Assembly (NCBI GenBank): GCA_944321765.1
Contig: CALUMQ010000028.1
Coordinates: 1-64,000, forward strand
Direction: 5' to 3'
Length of the DNA: 64,000 nt
Origin: an uncultured Alistipes sp.
GTDB taxonomy: Bacteria; Bacteroidota; Bacteroidia; Bacteroidales; Rikenellaceae
Under the pieces are notes generated by a model that was given only the letters and a program-made list of their open reading frames with translations, had not been told where the DNA came from and did not search any database. Shown here piece after piece: positions 53,489 to 61,714 of this stretch (the first letter of the stretch is position 1; every line of letters starts with the position of its first letter). The translations under genes and the position numbers were made by a program.

Positions 53489-54076
53489 TTACTTCTTGGC
53501 GTTTTTCTGGTCCAGAGCGTAGAGTTCGTTGACCTTTGCCAGCACGGCGGAGGTGATATTGAGCGTCGTATCGGCATCGATGAGAGCCGAGGCATTGACG
53601 ATCATCTTGTATTTTTTGTCGGCATTGATCTCCTGTACGGCGCGCTGCAGAAGGTCCTGGGCACGGTTCGTGAAGACATAGTTCTCTTCGTCGAGGGTCT
53701 GGGCCTCCTTCTGGGCGTTGGCCTGGTAGGAGGCGACCTTCTTCTGGATGCTCTCCTGCTGAGCCTGGGCGTCACGCGTGGTGATCAATCCCTTCTCATA
53801 CTTCTCCTGCAGTTGGGCGGCTTCGGCCTGAAGGCTCTGTTCGCGCTGAGCCCATCCTTTCTGAGCCTTTTCGGTCTTGGCCTGCAGGGCCGTACCCTCG
53901 TTCTTGTAGAGGTCGCACTGGGCGAGCACGACATCGACCTGCACATAGGCGATGTCACCCGAGCCGATCTCCTGAGCAGGGGTTTCGGAAGCTGTTGCGG
54001 TCTGCTCGGCGGTTTTTGTTCCGCAGGCCGAGAGCAGAAGCGCAGCTGCCAGCATGGGGAAAATAGTTTTTTTCAT
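53489..54076 (-). CDS. OmpH/Skp family periplasmic chaperone, lipoprotein form
   Basis: 195 residues from MKKTIFPMLAAALLLSACG; the LSAC lipobox suggests a lipid anchor, unlike E. coli Skp. After a short Thr/Ala/Glu linker comes the Skp pattern IAYVQVDVVLAQCDLY, then a long coiled coil (about 65-140) and a C-terminal segment with YKMIVNASALIDAD. Skp holds unfolded outer-membrane proteins in the periplasm. The frame is open to 54115, but the signal peptide and -7 box fix the start at 54076. Confidence 0.88.
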   Translation of the reverse strand: MKKTIFPMLAAALLLSACGTKTAEQTATASETPAQEIGSGDIAYVQVDVVLAQCDLYKNEGTALQAKTEKAQKGWAQREQSLQAEAAQLQEKYEKGLITTRDAQAQQESIQKKVASYQANAQKEAQTLDEENYVFTNRAQDLLQRAVQEINADKKYKMIVNASALIDADTTLNITSAVLAKVNELYALDQKNAKK

Positions 54077-54114
54077 ATACCTTCGTTTTTGGTTAATTAT
54101 TCTGTTTTGAAACA

Positions 54115-54147
54115 CAAAGATAAAAAAAAATCTTTACTTTTGTCCAA
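54115..54147 (-). promoter_or_regulatory. promoter of the OmpH/Skp-like gene
   Basis: On the minus strand TTGG (54144-54147), 21 nt, then TATCTTTG (54115-54122). It overlaps the opposing ruvA promoter. Confidence 0.6.
54135..54142 (+). promoter_or_regulatory. -7 box of ruvA
   Basis: TACTTTTG lies 27 nt before the ATG at 54170. A TTTG at 54106-54109 is 25 nt upstream, longer than ideal. Confidence 0.5.
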
Positions 54148-54169
54148 CGTGTAGGAAATTTTGGAATCC

Positions 54170-54757
54170 ATGTACGAATACATCCAGGGCAGAGTGGCCG
54201 AAGTTGCTCCGGCATACGCAGTTATCGACGTCGGAGGGGTAGGCTACTACCTGCATATTTCGCTTGAAACCTTTGCGGCGATCGAGCATGCCGGGGAGGC
54301 GAAACTCTACGTGCATTATATTGTTCGTGAGGATGCGCAGCTGCTCTACGGTTTTGCAACGAAGGTCGAACGGGAGTTGTTCCGGCTGTTGATCGGCGTG
54401 TCGGGAGTCGGGGGCAATACGGCGCGCATGATACTGTCGACCTATTCGCCCCGGGAGCTGCAGGGAATCATCACCTCGGGCAACGCCGTGCTGCTGAAGA
54501 ACGTCAAGGGTCTCGGGCTGAAGACGGCGCAGAAGATCCTGGTGGATCTCAACGGCAAGCTCACGGCGCTGGGGGCGCTCGATCCCGCGGAGCCTGCGCT
54601 CCCGGGCAGCGGAGGCGAGATCGACGAGGCGCTCGAGGCGCTCGTCATGCTGGGCTTCGCACGGAGTGCTGCCGAGAAGGTCCTGCGGGCCGTTGTCCGG
54701 GAAACACCCGGCGCGACGGTCGAGGAACTGGTGCGCATGGCGCTCAAACGTCTCTGA
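54170..54757 (+). CDS. ruvA: Holliday junction branch migration protein RuvA
   Basis: 195 residues from MYEYIQGRVAEVAPAYAVID; the TTG at 54161 in frame is less likely. RuvA binds the four-way junction and loads RuvB. An OB-fold N-terminal domain (VDVGGVGYYLHIS) is followed by two helix-hairpin-helix motifs (LIGVSGVGGNTARMIL and LKNVKGLGLKTAQKIL) and the small RuvB-binding domain at the end (DEALEALVMLGF). A terminator follows at once, and no ruvB or ruvC is adjacent. Confidence 0.97.
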   Translation: MYEYIQGRVAEVAPAYAVIDVGGVGYYLHISLETFAAIEHAGEAKLYVHYIVREDAQLLYGFATKVERELFRLLIGVSGVGGNTARMILSTYSPRELQGIITSGNAVLLKNVKGLGLKTAQKILVDLNGKLTALGALDPAEPALPGSGGEIDEALEALVMLGFARSAAEKVLRAVVRETPGATVEELVRMALKRL

Positions 54758-54778
54758 GCACCGCCCGGTCCTCTTCAT

Positions 54779-54810
54779 GCCTCGATGACACAATGATCGA
54801 GGCTTTTTTT
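54779..54810 (+). terminator. terminator after ruvA
   Basis: An 8-bp stem (54779-54786 with 54796-54803) is followed by a seven-T run. Confidence 0.85.
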
Positions 54811-54842
54811 GCGTTCCATGCTCGGAAATCGGATTGTTTTTG

Positions 54843-54850
54843 TACATTTG
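54843..54850 (+). promoter_or_regulatory. -7 box of the FKBP-like lipoprotein genes
   Basis: TACATTTG lies 15 nt before the ATG at 54866, giving a very short leader. No clear -33 element. Confidence 0.55.
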
Positions 54851-54865
54851 CACAATTGTATGCCC

Positions 54866-55468
54866 ATGAAACGACTGTTCATATCCCTGTTGCTGGTCTG
54901 CCCGCTGGCATTCGGCGGCTGTTCCGAGGAGGAGGATACCCTCACCGAGCAGCGCCAGCGACTCGTCTCCTACCTGGAGTCGACACATTCGCCGCAGCTG
55001 ATCCCCGAATCGGAGGTCGGCGCCGACGAACAGTTGGCATTCTATACGGCGCTGGGGGGCAATACGGTCTACCGTTACATCGACGGATACTACGATCCGG
55101 AACGACCCTCGCGTCCGGAGGTCACGGCGACATCGCGCGTGACGATCGTCTTCCGGGCCTACGTGTTCGAATTCTCGAACATCACCGATTCGACCTTCCC
55201 GTTCTACTCGAACGATGCGACACTGAAGTCTGCGTACGAGGAGCTCGGACTGACGGTCGACGGCGGCGTGTGGAATTTCGAACCGTTGACCGTAGAAATG
55301 AACGGCGGCATACTAAAAGGCATCTACCATGCGTTACTTGGATGTCGTGAGAAGGACTATGTCGAGGCCTACATGACCTACGATGCAGCCTTCGGAGACA
55401 AATATTTCGGAACCATTCCCCGGGAGAGTCCCATAGCCTTCTTTTTCACCATAGAGTCGGTGGAGTGA
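54866..55468 (+). CDS. FKBP-like lipoprotein
   Basis: 200 residues from MKRLFISLLLVCPLAFGGC with a lipobox. The C-terminal half follows the FKBP-type peptidyl-prolyl isomerase pattern: MNGGILKGIYHALLG, then YMTYDAAFGDKYFGTIPRES and a final PIAFFFTIESVE strand. The spacing is only FKBP-like, so activity is uncertain; it may be one of the degenerate FKBP-like lipoproteins of Bacteroidota. An ATG at 54860 is also possible. A second FKBP-like lipoprotein gene follows 82 nt later, probably in the same operon. Confidence 0.65.
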   Translation: MKRLFISLLLVCPLAFGGCSEEEDTLTEQRQRLVSYLESTHSPQLIPESEVGADEQLAFYTALGGNTVYRYIDGYYDPERPSRPEVTATSRVTIVFRAYVFEFSNITDSTFPFYSNDATLKSAYEELGLTVDGGVWNFEPLTVEMNGGILKGIYHALLGCREKDYVEAYMTYDAAFGDKYFGTIPRESPIAFFFTIESVE

Positions 55469-55550
55469 GGGCGCGGTGACGGAGCCTCGGGAGTAATCCG
55501 GCCACAAACTAAAAAGAGAACATAGCGAGAATCTACGACCAAAATTCGAT

Positions 55551-57074
55551 ATGAAGTTCAACATTCGATTTTTCTACCTCTGGACAGCCGTCCTGTTGCT
55601 GATGACCTCCTGTGCCAAGGAGGAGCCCGTGTCCTCCGATAAGTTCGAGAATCAGGCGCTCGAAGCCTGGATCACGCAGCATCGCCCCGACCTGCTGGAG
55701 AACTACCAGCCCGACGGAGGATACTATGTCGATGTCCTCGAAGCCGGAGATGAGGAGGCCAAGCCGGTAAACGATACGATCTATTGGCTGCGCCTCGACA
55801 TGTCGGGCCGGGACCTGAGCGGCAATATCATCCTGACCCGTACGGAGAAGGAGGCGATCCAGGCCGGAACCTATACGAAATACACGCACTATGTTCCCTT
55901 CTATAACTATTGCGGAGAGTCGAACACGAGCCTGATGGAGGGCACCTACCTGGCTCTTCGCAACACGCTGACGCTGGGTGATACCTACGCGCAAAGCCAC
56001 GGCCTGGATCGGGAGTTTCTCATGCGCAAGGGGTCGAAGGTGACGCTCTACCTTCCGTCGCGGATCGTGGGGTCCGGCGGTGTGGAGGTCGACGGCGGTT
56101 ACGAAGGTCAGTATACGCTGGAGTCGGGGCGCCCCTTTGTGGTTACGCTGACGGTGATCGATCAGGTGAAGAACCCGCTAGAGGACGAAGGCGATGCGGT
56201 CGATGCCTATTGCGAGGAGTATGGAGGGCTGAAGATTTTCAGCAAAAACGACGATTCCAAAGAGTCCGAAAATACGGATATCCCCACGGATGTCGAGAGT
56301 CCGGACCACCCCTATAATTGTGCCGAACGCTGGGTGAGCGCCTGCGACACCATTGCCCAGGTGTATGTCAATTACCGTTTCGACCCGAAGACCGACCGGC
56401 TCTCCTTCCCGCGGCGTTACGAATCGATGTTGCCTCCCTATAACAACGCATTGCTGGAGGATAGTATTGCCAAGGTGCTTGTCAAGCGGTTCCATCCCGA
56501 CGAGGAGGATGCCTACAAGGGTGTTTCGGAACTCGATGCCGACTCCGTGAAACTCGATGGTACGGCGAAGATCTGGTACATCGGACGCTTCCTCGACGGA
56601 TTCATCTTCGATACGAACATCGACGAGGTGAAGGAGATCATCTACGGGAAGGTAGAGTCCGAGGGCCAGGCATTGGAATATACCCCTCAGGAAGGCGGTA
56701 TGATCACGGCTTTCTACTACACGGTTCCGAATCTGAAGTTCGGACAGTGGGCGGCGCTGATGACCATTTCGACCTATGCCTATGGTTCGACTGGACAGAG
56801 CGGTGGCACGACGTCTATTTCGGGCTATTCGTCGAGTTACTACGATTATCTGAACTACCTTTATTATATGCAGTCCTACTACGGGAATGGCGGCTACTAT
56901 GGAGGTTATTACGACAGTTACCTGGGCAGCTACCTCGGCGGCTATTACGGCAGCTATTACGGGGGGTACTACGGCGGTGACACGTCGACGGAGACCACCA
57001 CGACGATCAATACGGAGATTCTGCCCTTCTCGCCGTTGATTTTCGAGTTCTATATTGAGCCGGAGGATAACTGA
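55551..57074 (+). CDS. FKBP-like lipoprotein with a Tyr/Gly-rich tract
   Basis: 507 residues from MKFNIRFFYLWTAVLLLMTSC, a lipoprotein signal. Two FKBP-like regions are seen: one near 115-205 (LTLGDTYAQSHG to RPFVVTLTVIDQ), and one near 330-505 (AKIWYIGRFLDGFIFDTN, GQWAALMTISTYAYGSTGQ, then ILPFSPLIFEFYIEPE). The second is split, at the place of the usual flap loop, by residues 426-476, in which 21 of 51 residues are Tyr and most of the others Gly or Ser (for example GGYYGGYYDSYLGSYLGGYY). Function unknown; a surface-adhesive or phase-separating loop is one idea. Confidence 0.65.
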   Translation: MKFNIRFFYLWTAVLLLMTSCAKEEPVSSDKFENQALEAWITQHRPDLLENYQPDGGYYVDVLEAGDEEAKPVNDTIYWLRLDMSGRDLSGNIILTRTEKEAIQAGTYTKYTHYVPFYNYCGESNTSLMEGTYLALRNTLTLGDTYAQSHGLDREFLMRKGSKVTLYLPSRIVGSGGVEVDGGYEGQYTLESGRPFVVTLTVIDQVKNPLEDEGDAVDAYCEEYGGLKIFSKNDDSKESENTDIPTDVESPDHPYNCAERWVSACDTIAQVYVNYRFDPKTDRLSFPRRYESMLPPYNNALLEDSIAKVLVKRFHPDEEDAYKGVSELDADSVKLDGTAKIWYIGRFLDGFIFDTNIDEVKEIIYGKVESEGQALEYTPQEGGMITAFYYTVPNLKFGQWAALMTISTYAYGSTGQSGGTTSISGYSSSYYDYLNYLYYMQSYYGNGGYYGGYYDSYLGSYLGGYYGSYYGGYYGGDTSTETTTTINTEILPFSPLIFEFYIEPEDN

Positions 57075-57109
57075 CGAAGCACTGCGGCGCCGCGTTGAAA
57101 CAAAATACC

Positions 57110-57146
57110 GGGAAGCCCCTGCCACGCAAGGCGGGGGCTTCCCGTT
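57110..57146 (+). terminator. probable terminator after the FKBP-like genes
   Basis: A 14-bp GC-rich stem with one G-T pair (57110-57123 with 57130-57143) is followed by GTTT, a weak T run. Confidence 0.6.
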
Positions 57147-57323
57147 TCGGTATCTTCAGGGAATCGTTTTTGTGAAGGTTTGATGACGTTTTTTAGGTCT
57201 GAAATTTTGCAGTTCGGCAAAAAAGTATTATTTTAGATGTGCGAGAGTGTTGTGGCTCGAAAAGTGGAGCCCGCATGGAATAAACCAACCGAAAAGCCAA
57301 CTATCAACCAAAAATTCAAGGAT

Positions 57324-57569
57324 ATGATTATCACATTTAACGAGTTGCGCCGTATCAAGGACAAGCTGCCCAGCGGCAGCTCGCAGCGTATTGCAGATGA
57401 ACTGGGAATCGATGTGGAGACTGTTCGCAACTATTTCGGCGGCAACCACGTGGCCAAGGAGTGTGTCGGCGTACATTTTGAGCCGGGACCGGACGGAGGC
57501 GTGGTGACGCTTGACGACACAACGATTCTCGACGTCGCGATGCGTATCCTGAGCGAGCTGCAGCACTGA
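57324..57569 (+). CDS. small helix-turn-helix DNA-binding protein
   Basis: 81 residues from MIITFNELRRIKDKLPSGSS; the frame is open back to 57237, but family members I recall start here. A single helix-turn-helix reads SQRIADELGIDVETVRNYFG, followed by a short beta segment (EPGPDGGVVTLDDTTILD). Such proteins are widespread in Bacteroidota; targets are unknown. Its own terminator follows. A weak TATTATTTT at about 57226 might be the -7 region. Confidence 0.8.
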   Translation: MIITFNELRRIKDKLPSGSSQRIADELGIDVETVRNYFGGNHVAKECVGVHFEPGPDGGVVTLDDTTILDVAMRILSELQH

Positions 57570-57613
57570 TATCCATACACGGATTCGACGTATGTCCCGG
57601 CACGGCGCCGGAT

Positions 57614-57644
57614 AAGTCTCTCAGCGATGAGAGACTTTTTTTTT
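57614..57644 (+). terminator. terminator after the small DNA-binding protein gene
   Basis: A 10-bp perfect stem (57614-57623 with 57628-57637) has the loop GCGA and is followed by a long T run. Confidence 0.9.
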
Positions 57645-57703
57645 GCCCGAATTCCGGCGCCCGAATTGCGATGTCCCAACCCCGGTACCCTTGGCCGTGC
57701 TAG

Positions 57704-57799
57704 CTGACACTATATGTCAGAACGCAGATTCTGCCAAAATGCCCGACCCGGTCTGTTGGAGTGAAAATCTTTCTGCCAAACGTCTGCCAAATTGTCAGA
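57704..57799 (+). promoter_or_regulatory. cluster of palindromes and TCTGCCAAA repeats upstream of dnaK
   Basis: CTGACA-N5-TGTCAG is at 57704-57720 and GCAGATTCTGC at 57724-57734. TCTGCCAAA occurs three times (57730-57738, 57772-57780, 57783-57791), spaced 42 and 11 nt, near whole turns of the helix. TGTCAGA recurs at 57793-57799. A possible promoter follows (TTG at 57792, AACCTTTG at 57816-57823). No CIRCE element is visible. It probably carries heat-shock control of dnaK. Confidence 0.6.
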
Positions 57800-57913
57800 G
57801 ATCGTCGTTTGGTACAACCTTTGTTTTGTTTGGGGACGTAACCGCCGCGCGGAGCGATGCCGGGCGACGGGAGCGCAACGAAAAAATTAGAACAATTAAA
57901 ACATATTACGATT

Positions 57914-59830
57914 ATGGCAAAGATTATTGGTATCGACTTGGGCACTACGAACTCCTGCGTAGCAGTGATGGAGGGCAACGAACCGGTTGTGATCCCCAAC
58001 TCCGAGGGACACCGCACGACCCCTTCGGTCGTGGCATTTACGGCGGAGGGCGAGCGTAAGGTGGGTGATCCCGCCAAGCGTCAGGCGATCACCAACCCGA
58101 AGCGTACGGTCTTTTCGATCAAGCGTTTCATGGGTGAGACCTATGACAAGGTGACTGCCGATATCGCCCGTGCGCCCTATACGATCGTGCGTGGAGACAA
58201 CAATACGCCGCGTGTCGACATCGACGGACGTCAGTATACGCCTCAGGAGATTTCGGCCATCATCCTGCAGAAGATGAAGAAGACGGCCGAGGATTATCTG
58301 GGTCAGGAGGTCACGGAGGCCGTGATCACGGTTCCTGCCTACTTCTCCGACTCGCAGCGTCAGGCTACGAAGGAGGCGGGCGAGATTGCCGGACTGAAGG
58401 TTCGTCGAATCATCAACGAGCCTACGGCAGCGGCGCTGGCCTACGGTCTTGACAAGAAGAACAACGATATGAAGATCGCCGTATACGACCTGGGAGGCGG
58501 AACGTTCGATATCTCCATCCTGGAGCTCGGTGACGGTGTCTTCGAAGTGAAATCCACGAACGGCGATACGCACCTGGGAGGCGATGATTTCGACCACGTG
58601 CTGATCGACTACATGGCCGAGGCATTCAAGGCCGAGCACGGAGTAGACCTTCGTGAGGACCCGATGGCGCTTCAGCGTCTGAAGGAGGCTGCCGAGAAGG
58701 CGAAGATCGAGCTGTCGTCCTCGACGACCACGGAGATCAACCTTCCGTACATCATGCCGGTGAACGGCATTCCGCAGCACCTGGTCATGACGCTGACGCG
58801 TGCGAAATTCGAGCAGTTGTGCGATCATCTGATCCGCAAGACGGTGGAGCCGTGCAAGCTGGCGCTGCGTGATGCGGGTCTGGAGGCTTCGCAGATCGAC
58901 GAAGTGATCCTCGTGGGTGGTTCGACGCGTATTCCTGCGATCCAGAAGATCGTCGAGGATTTCTTCGGCAAGACGCCCAACAAGTCGGTCAACCCCGACG
59001 AGGTCGTAGCCATCGGTGCCGCCATCCAGGGTGGTGTGCTGACAGGCGAAGTGAAGGATGTGCTGCTGCTGGATGTTACGCCGCTGTCGCTGGGTATCGA
59101 GACGCTGGGCGGCGTGATGACCAAGCTGATCGACGCCAACACGACGATCCCGACGCGCAAGTCGGAGGTCTTCTCGACGGCTGCCGACAACCAGCCTTCG
59201 GTCGAGATCAACGTATGCCAGGGTGAGCGTCCGCTGGCCCGCGACAACAAGTCGATCGGTCGGTTCCACCTCGACGGCATTCCGGCCGCACCGCGTGGTG
59301 TGCCGCAGATCGAGGTAACGTTCGATATCGATGCCAACGGTATTCTGAACGTATCGGCCAAGGACAAGGGCACGGGCAAGGAGCAGAAGATCCGTATCGA
59401 GGCATCGTCGGGCCTTACCGAGCAGGAGATCCAGCGGATGCGTGACGAGGCCAAGGCCAACGAAGCGAAGGACAAGGCCGAGAAGGAGCGTATCGACAAG
59501 ATCAACGCCGCCGACTCGAACATCTTCTCGACGGAGAAGCAGCTCAAGGAGTATGGAGACAAGCTTCCTGCCGACAAGAAGGCTGCTATCGAGGGCGCCC
59601 TTGCCAAGCTGAAGGAGGCTCACAAGAATGCCGACGTAGCCGCCATCGACACGGCGATGAACGAGCTGAATGCCGCATGGCAGGCCGCCTCGCAGGACAT
59701 CTACTCGGCACAGCAGTCGCAGCAGGGCGGAGCCCAGTCGGGAGCCGGCCAGCAGCAGTCGCAGCAGAGCACGGGATCTCAGTCGAACAACGGCCAGCCT
59801 GAGGACGTTGAGTTCGAGGAGGTCAAATAA
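57914..59830 (+). CDS. dnaK: molecular chaperone DnaK (Hsp70)
   Basis: 638 residues from [20 protein letters not shown]. DnaK folds and protects proteins in the cytosol with DnaJ and GrpE. The ATPase domain has [32 protein letters not shown] and [12 protein letters not shown]. The substrate domain and helical lid follow, then a Gln/Ser/Gly-rich tail ending in EDVEFEEVK. No grpE or dnaJ is adjacent. The frame is open to 57857, but the standard start is at 57914. Confidence 0.98.
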   Translation: MAKIIGIDLGTTNSCVAVMEGNEPVVIPNSEGHRTTPSVVAFTAEGERKVGDPAKRQAITNPKRTVFSIKRFMGETYDKVTADIARAPYTIVRGDNNTPRVDIDGRQYTPQEISAIILQKMKKTAEDYLGQEVTEAVITVPAYFSDSQRQATKEAGEIAGLKVRRIINEPTAAALAYGLDKKNNDMKIAVYDLGGGTFDISILELGDGVFEVKSTNGDTHLGGDDFDHVLIDYMAEAFKAEHGVDLREDPMALQRLKEAAEKAKIELSSSTTTEINLPYIMPVNGIPQHLVMTLTRAKFEQLCDHLIRKTVEPCKLALRDAGLEASQIDEVILVGGSTRIPAIQKIVEDFFGKTPNKSVNPDEVVAIGAAIQGGVLTGEVKDVLLLDVTPLSLGIETLGGVMTKLIDANTTIPTRKSEVFSTAADNQPSVEINVCQGERPLARDNKSIGRFHLDGIPAAPRGVPQIEVTFDIDANGILNVSAKDKGTGKEQKIRIEASSGLTEQEIQRMRDEAKANEAKDKAEKERIDKINAADSNIFSTEKQLKEYGDKLPADKKAAIEGALAKLKEAHKNADVAAIDTAMNELNAAWQAASQDIYSAQQSQQGGAQSGAGQQQSQQSTGSQSNNGQPEDVEFEEVK

Positions 59831-59876
59831 GGACCGCAGGACCGCTTCTTCTGAAGCGGAAGCCATATAATCGCGA

Positions 59877-59912
59877 AGAGCGCGTTCCGGAAACGGAGCG
59901 CGCTCTTTTTTT
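59877..59912 (+). terminator. terminator after dnaK
   Basis: A 13-bp stem with one G-T pair (59877-59889 with 59894-59906) has the loop GAAA and a seven-T run. A smaller hairpin (around 59842-59859) precedes it. Confidence 0.9.
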
Positions 59913-59957
59913 GTCGACATTTCCGCCTGTTTCGGGTGGGCGGAGGTCATATCCATG

Positions 59958-59973
59958 TATTTTTGTATTTTTG
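59958..59973 (+). promoter_or_regulatory. two back-to-back -7 boxes of the SMR exporter gene
   Basis: TATTTTTG occurs twice in tandem (59958-59965 and 59966-59973), each fitting TAnnTTTG, 46 and 38 nt before the ATG. No guanidine riboswitch is recognisable. Confidence 0.55.
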
Positions 59974-59982
59974 CCCCGTCTT

Positions 59983-60004
59983 TTTAATGACGGTTTAATG
60001 ACGG
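59983..60004. repeat. 11-bp tandem repeat before the SMR gene
   Basis: TTTAATGACGG is repeated exactly (59983-59993 and 59994-60004), ending 7 nt before the ATG at 60012, thus in the 5' leader. Confidence 0.8.
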
Positions 60005-60011
60005 TTGCGCC

Positions 60012-60332
60012 ATGGCATGGATGTATCTGTTTTTTGCGGGGCTGTTCGAGATAGGGTGGCCGCTGGGTTTCAAACTGGCCGCGCTGAACCCTCGGCACCA
60101 TCTCCTTTATCTGGTTTTGTCCATTATTTCGATGGGCTTGAGCGGACTGCTGCTCTATTGGGCGCAGCGAGACATCCCGATGGGCACGGCCTACCTCGTT
60201 TGGACGGGGATCGGCGGCATCGGCACCGTTTTGATCGGCATCATCTTCTTCCATGATGCCGTGACCTTCTGGCGGATGTTTTTCCTTTCGCTGGTTTTTA
60301 TCGGCATCGTGGGGCTGAAGCTGGCCCACTGA
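60012..60332 (+). CDS. SMR family exporter, SugE/Gdx-like
   Basis: 106 residues with four membrane helices. The essential Glu is E13 in LFFAGLFEIGWPLGFKLA. The segment MGTAYLVWTGIGGIGTVLIG matches the SugE/Gdx branch, which exports guanidinium, better than the EmrE multidrug branch. It is a single gene, not a tandem pair, consistent with a Gdx homodimer. It ends 10 nt from the convergent fucosidase gene with no terminator between. Confidence 0.88.
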   Translation: MAWMYLFFAGLFEIGWPLGFKLAALNPRHHLLYLVLSIISMGLSGLLLYWAQRDIPMGTAYLVWTGIGGIGTVLIGIIFFHDAVTFWRMFFLSLVFIGIVGLKLAH

Positions 60333-60342
60333 GCGGTTCCCG

Positions 60343-61647
60343 TCACTCCTTCACTGTGAGTACGACGATGTGGTCGGGAGCTGCGGGTTGCGTACCCAAT
60401 TGAAGCAGCACTCCTTCGTCATCCTGCCGGAATGCGACCTTGCTGCCGTCTGCATGGGTCACGGCTTCACGTACGCGCATGCCTTTCAGCGGCACGAAAA
60501 GCTCCGTATCCGGCCAGTCGAGAATGTGTACGAAGACCCGGTCCCCGCGGCGCGTCGTCACGCCCCACGCGCGCGGCGTTACGGGCCCGGCCTGCGTGCC
60601 GTAGATGGTTTCGCCGTTCATGCGGAGCCACTCGCCGATCGCTCCGAGCCGTTCGAGTGCCGCTTCGGGCAGTGCTCCGTCGGGCTGCGGGCCGATGTTG
60701 AGCAGCAGATTTCCGCCGCGTCCGGCCGCTCCTGCCAGGTAACGGATCAGCTCTTCGGCCGATTTGTAGTTGCGATCGGTGAGGCTGTATCCCCACGAAC
60801 CGTTCATCGTCTGACAGGTTTCGAGCGGCAGGCTGCTGACCTCCTGTCCCGATAGTCCGGCGGTATTTTCACCCGGGAGGTCGCGTTCGAAGGTCTGGGC
60901 ATCCTCACCCTCGAAGGGGACGAGATGGTGGTTGTTGATTATCAGACAGGCGGGCTGCAGCCGATGAATCAGCGTGTAGAGCTCTCCGAGCCGCCAGTCG
61001 AATCCGGGATTCTGGTCCTGATCCCACACGCCGTCGAACCAGATGGCTCCGACCTTGCCGTATTGCGTGAGCAGTTCGGTGAGCTGTGCCTTCATGAAGT
61101 CGAAATAGGCGTCGGCGTTCTCCTTGCCGGGATCACGTCCCGTTCCGAGTCCCGTACGGCCGCGCGGGGCATCTTCGCGCCACCAGTCGATGAGCGAGTA
61201 GTAGAAGTGAAGTCCGAGCCCCTGCCGGTGACACTCTTCGGCAAGCTCCTTCACCACGTCGCGGCCGAAGGAAGTGGCATCCACGACGTTGTAGGGCGAT
61301 TGCGCGGTGTGGAACATCGAGAAGCCGTCGTGATGGCGGGTGGTGAAGCAGATGTAGCGGGCTCCGGCCTTGCGGAACGCCTCGACCCAGGCCCGGGCGT
61401 CGAACTTCGACGGGTAGAAGCCTCCGGCAAGAAGCGCGTATTCGTCGCGGTTGATGCTGCGGTTGTTCATGACCCATTCGCCCTGTCCGGGCAGGGCGTA
61501 GAGCCCCCAGTGGAGGAAGATGCCGAATCGGCTGTCGGCGAATTGCTGACGGGCTACAAGGTTTTCGGGTGCCGGAACGTATCCGGGCTGCGCGGTGGCG
61601 CTCAGGGCGAGCAGGGCTGCGCAGCAACAGAGGAGGAGTCGTTTCAT
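60343..61647 (-). CDS. alpha-L-fucosidase, GH29
   Basis: 434 residues with a signal peptide (MKRLLLCCCAALLALSATAQ), so periplasmic or exported. The GH29 barrel has RFGIFLHWGLYALPGQGEWV, YICFTTRHHDGFSMFHT and the nucleophile Asp in GAIWFDGVWDQ near residue 205. A beta-sandwich end follows. It removes alpha-linked fucose, as from mucin or milk glycans. The three Cys after the Leu stretch are not followed by a lipoprotein pattern I trust. The gene is alone, with its own -7 box. Confidence 0.93.
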   Translation of the reverse strand: MKRLLLCCCAALLALSATAQPGYVPAPENLVARQQFADSRFGIFLHWGLYALPGQGEWVMNNRSINRDEYALLAGGFYPSKFDARAWVEAFRKAGARYICFTTRHHDGFSMFHTAQSPYNVVDATSFGRDVVKELAEECHRQGLGLHFYYSLIDWWREDAPRGRTGLGTGRDPGKENADAYFDFMKAQLTELLTQYGKVGAIWFDGVWDQDQNPGFDWRLGELYTLIHRLQPACLIINNHHLVPFEGEDAQTFERDLPGENTAGLSGQEVSSLPLETCQTMNGSWGYSLTDRNYKSAEELIRYLAGAAGRGGNLLLNIGPQPDGALPEAALERLGAIGEWLRMNGETIYGTQAGPVTPRAWGVTTRRGDRVFVHILDWPDTELFVPLKGMRVREAVTHADGSKVAFRQDDEGVLLQLGTQPAAPDHIVVLTVKE

Positions 61648-61669
61648 CGTATATTCGGGTTAGTTTTTC

Positions 61670-61677
61670 CAAATATA
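61670..61677 (-). promoter_or_regulatory. -7 box of the fucosidase gene
   Basis: TATATTTG on the minus strand, 22 nt before the ATG at 61647. Confidence 0.55.
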
Positions 61678-61714
61678 CGAAAAAAACCGGGTTTTCGCTG
61701 GTTCAGCGAGGTTT

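Noticed and set aside
57645-57913. CIRCE element (HrcA site) before dnaK
   Set aside because: No TTAGCACTC-N9-GAGTGCTAA-type repeat is present; other repeats are there instead.
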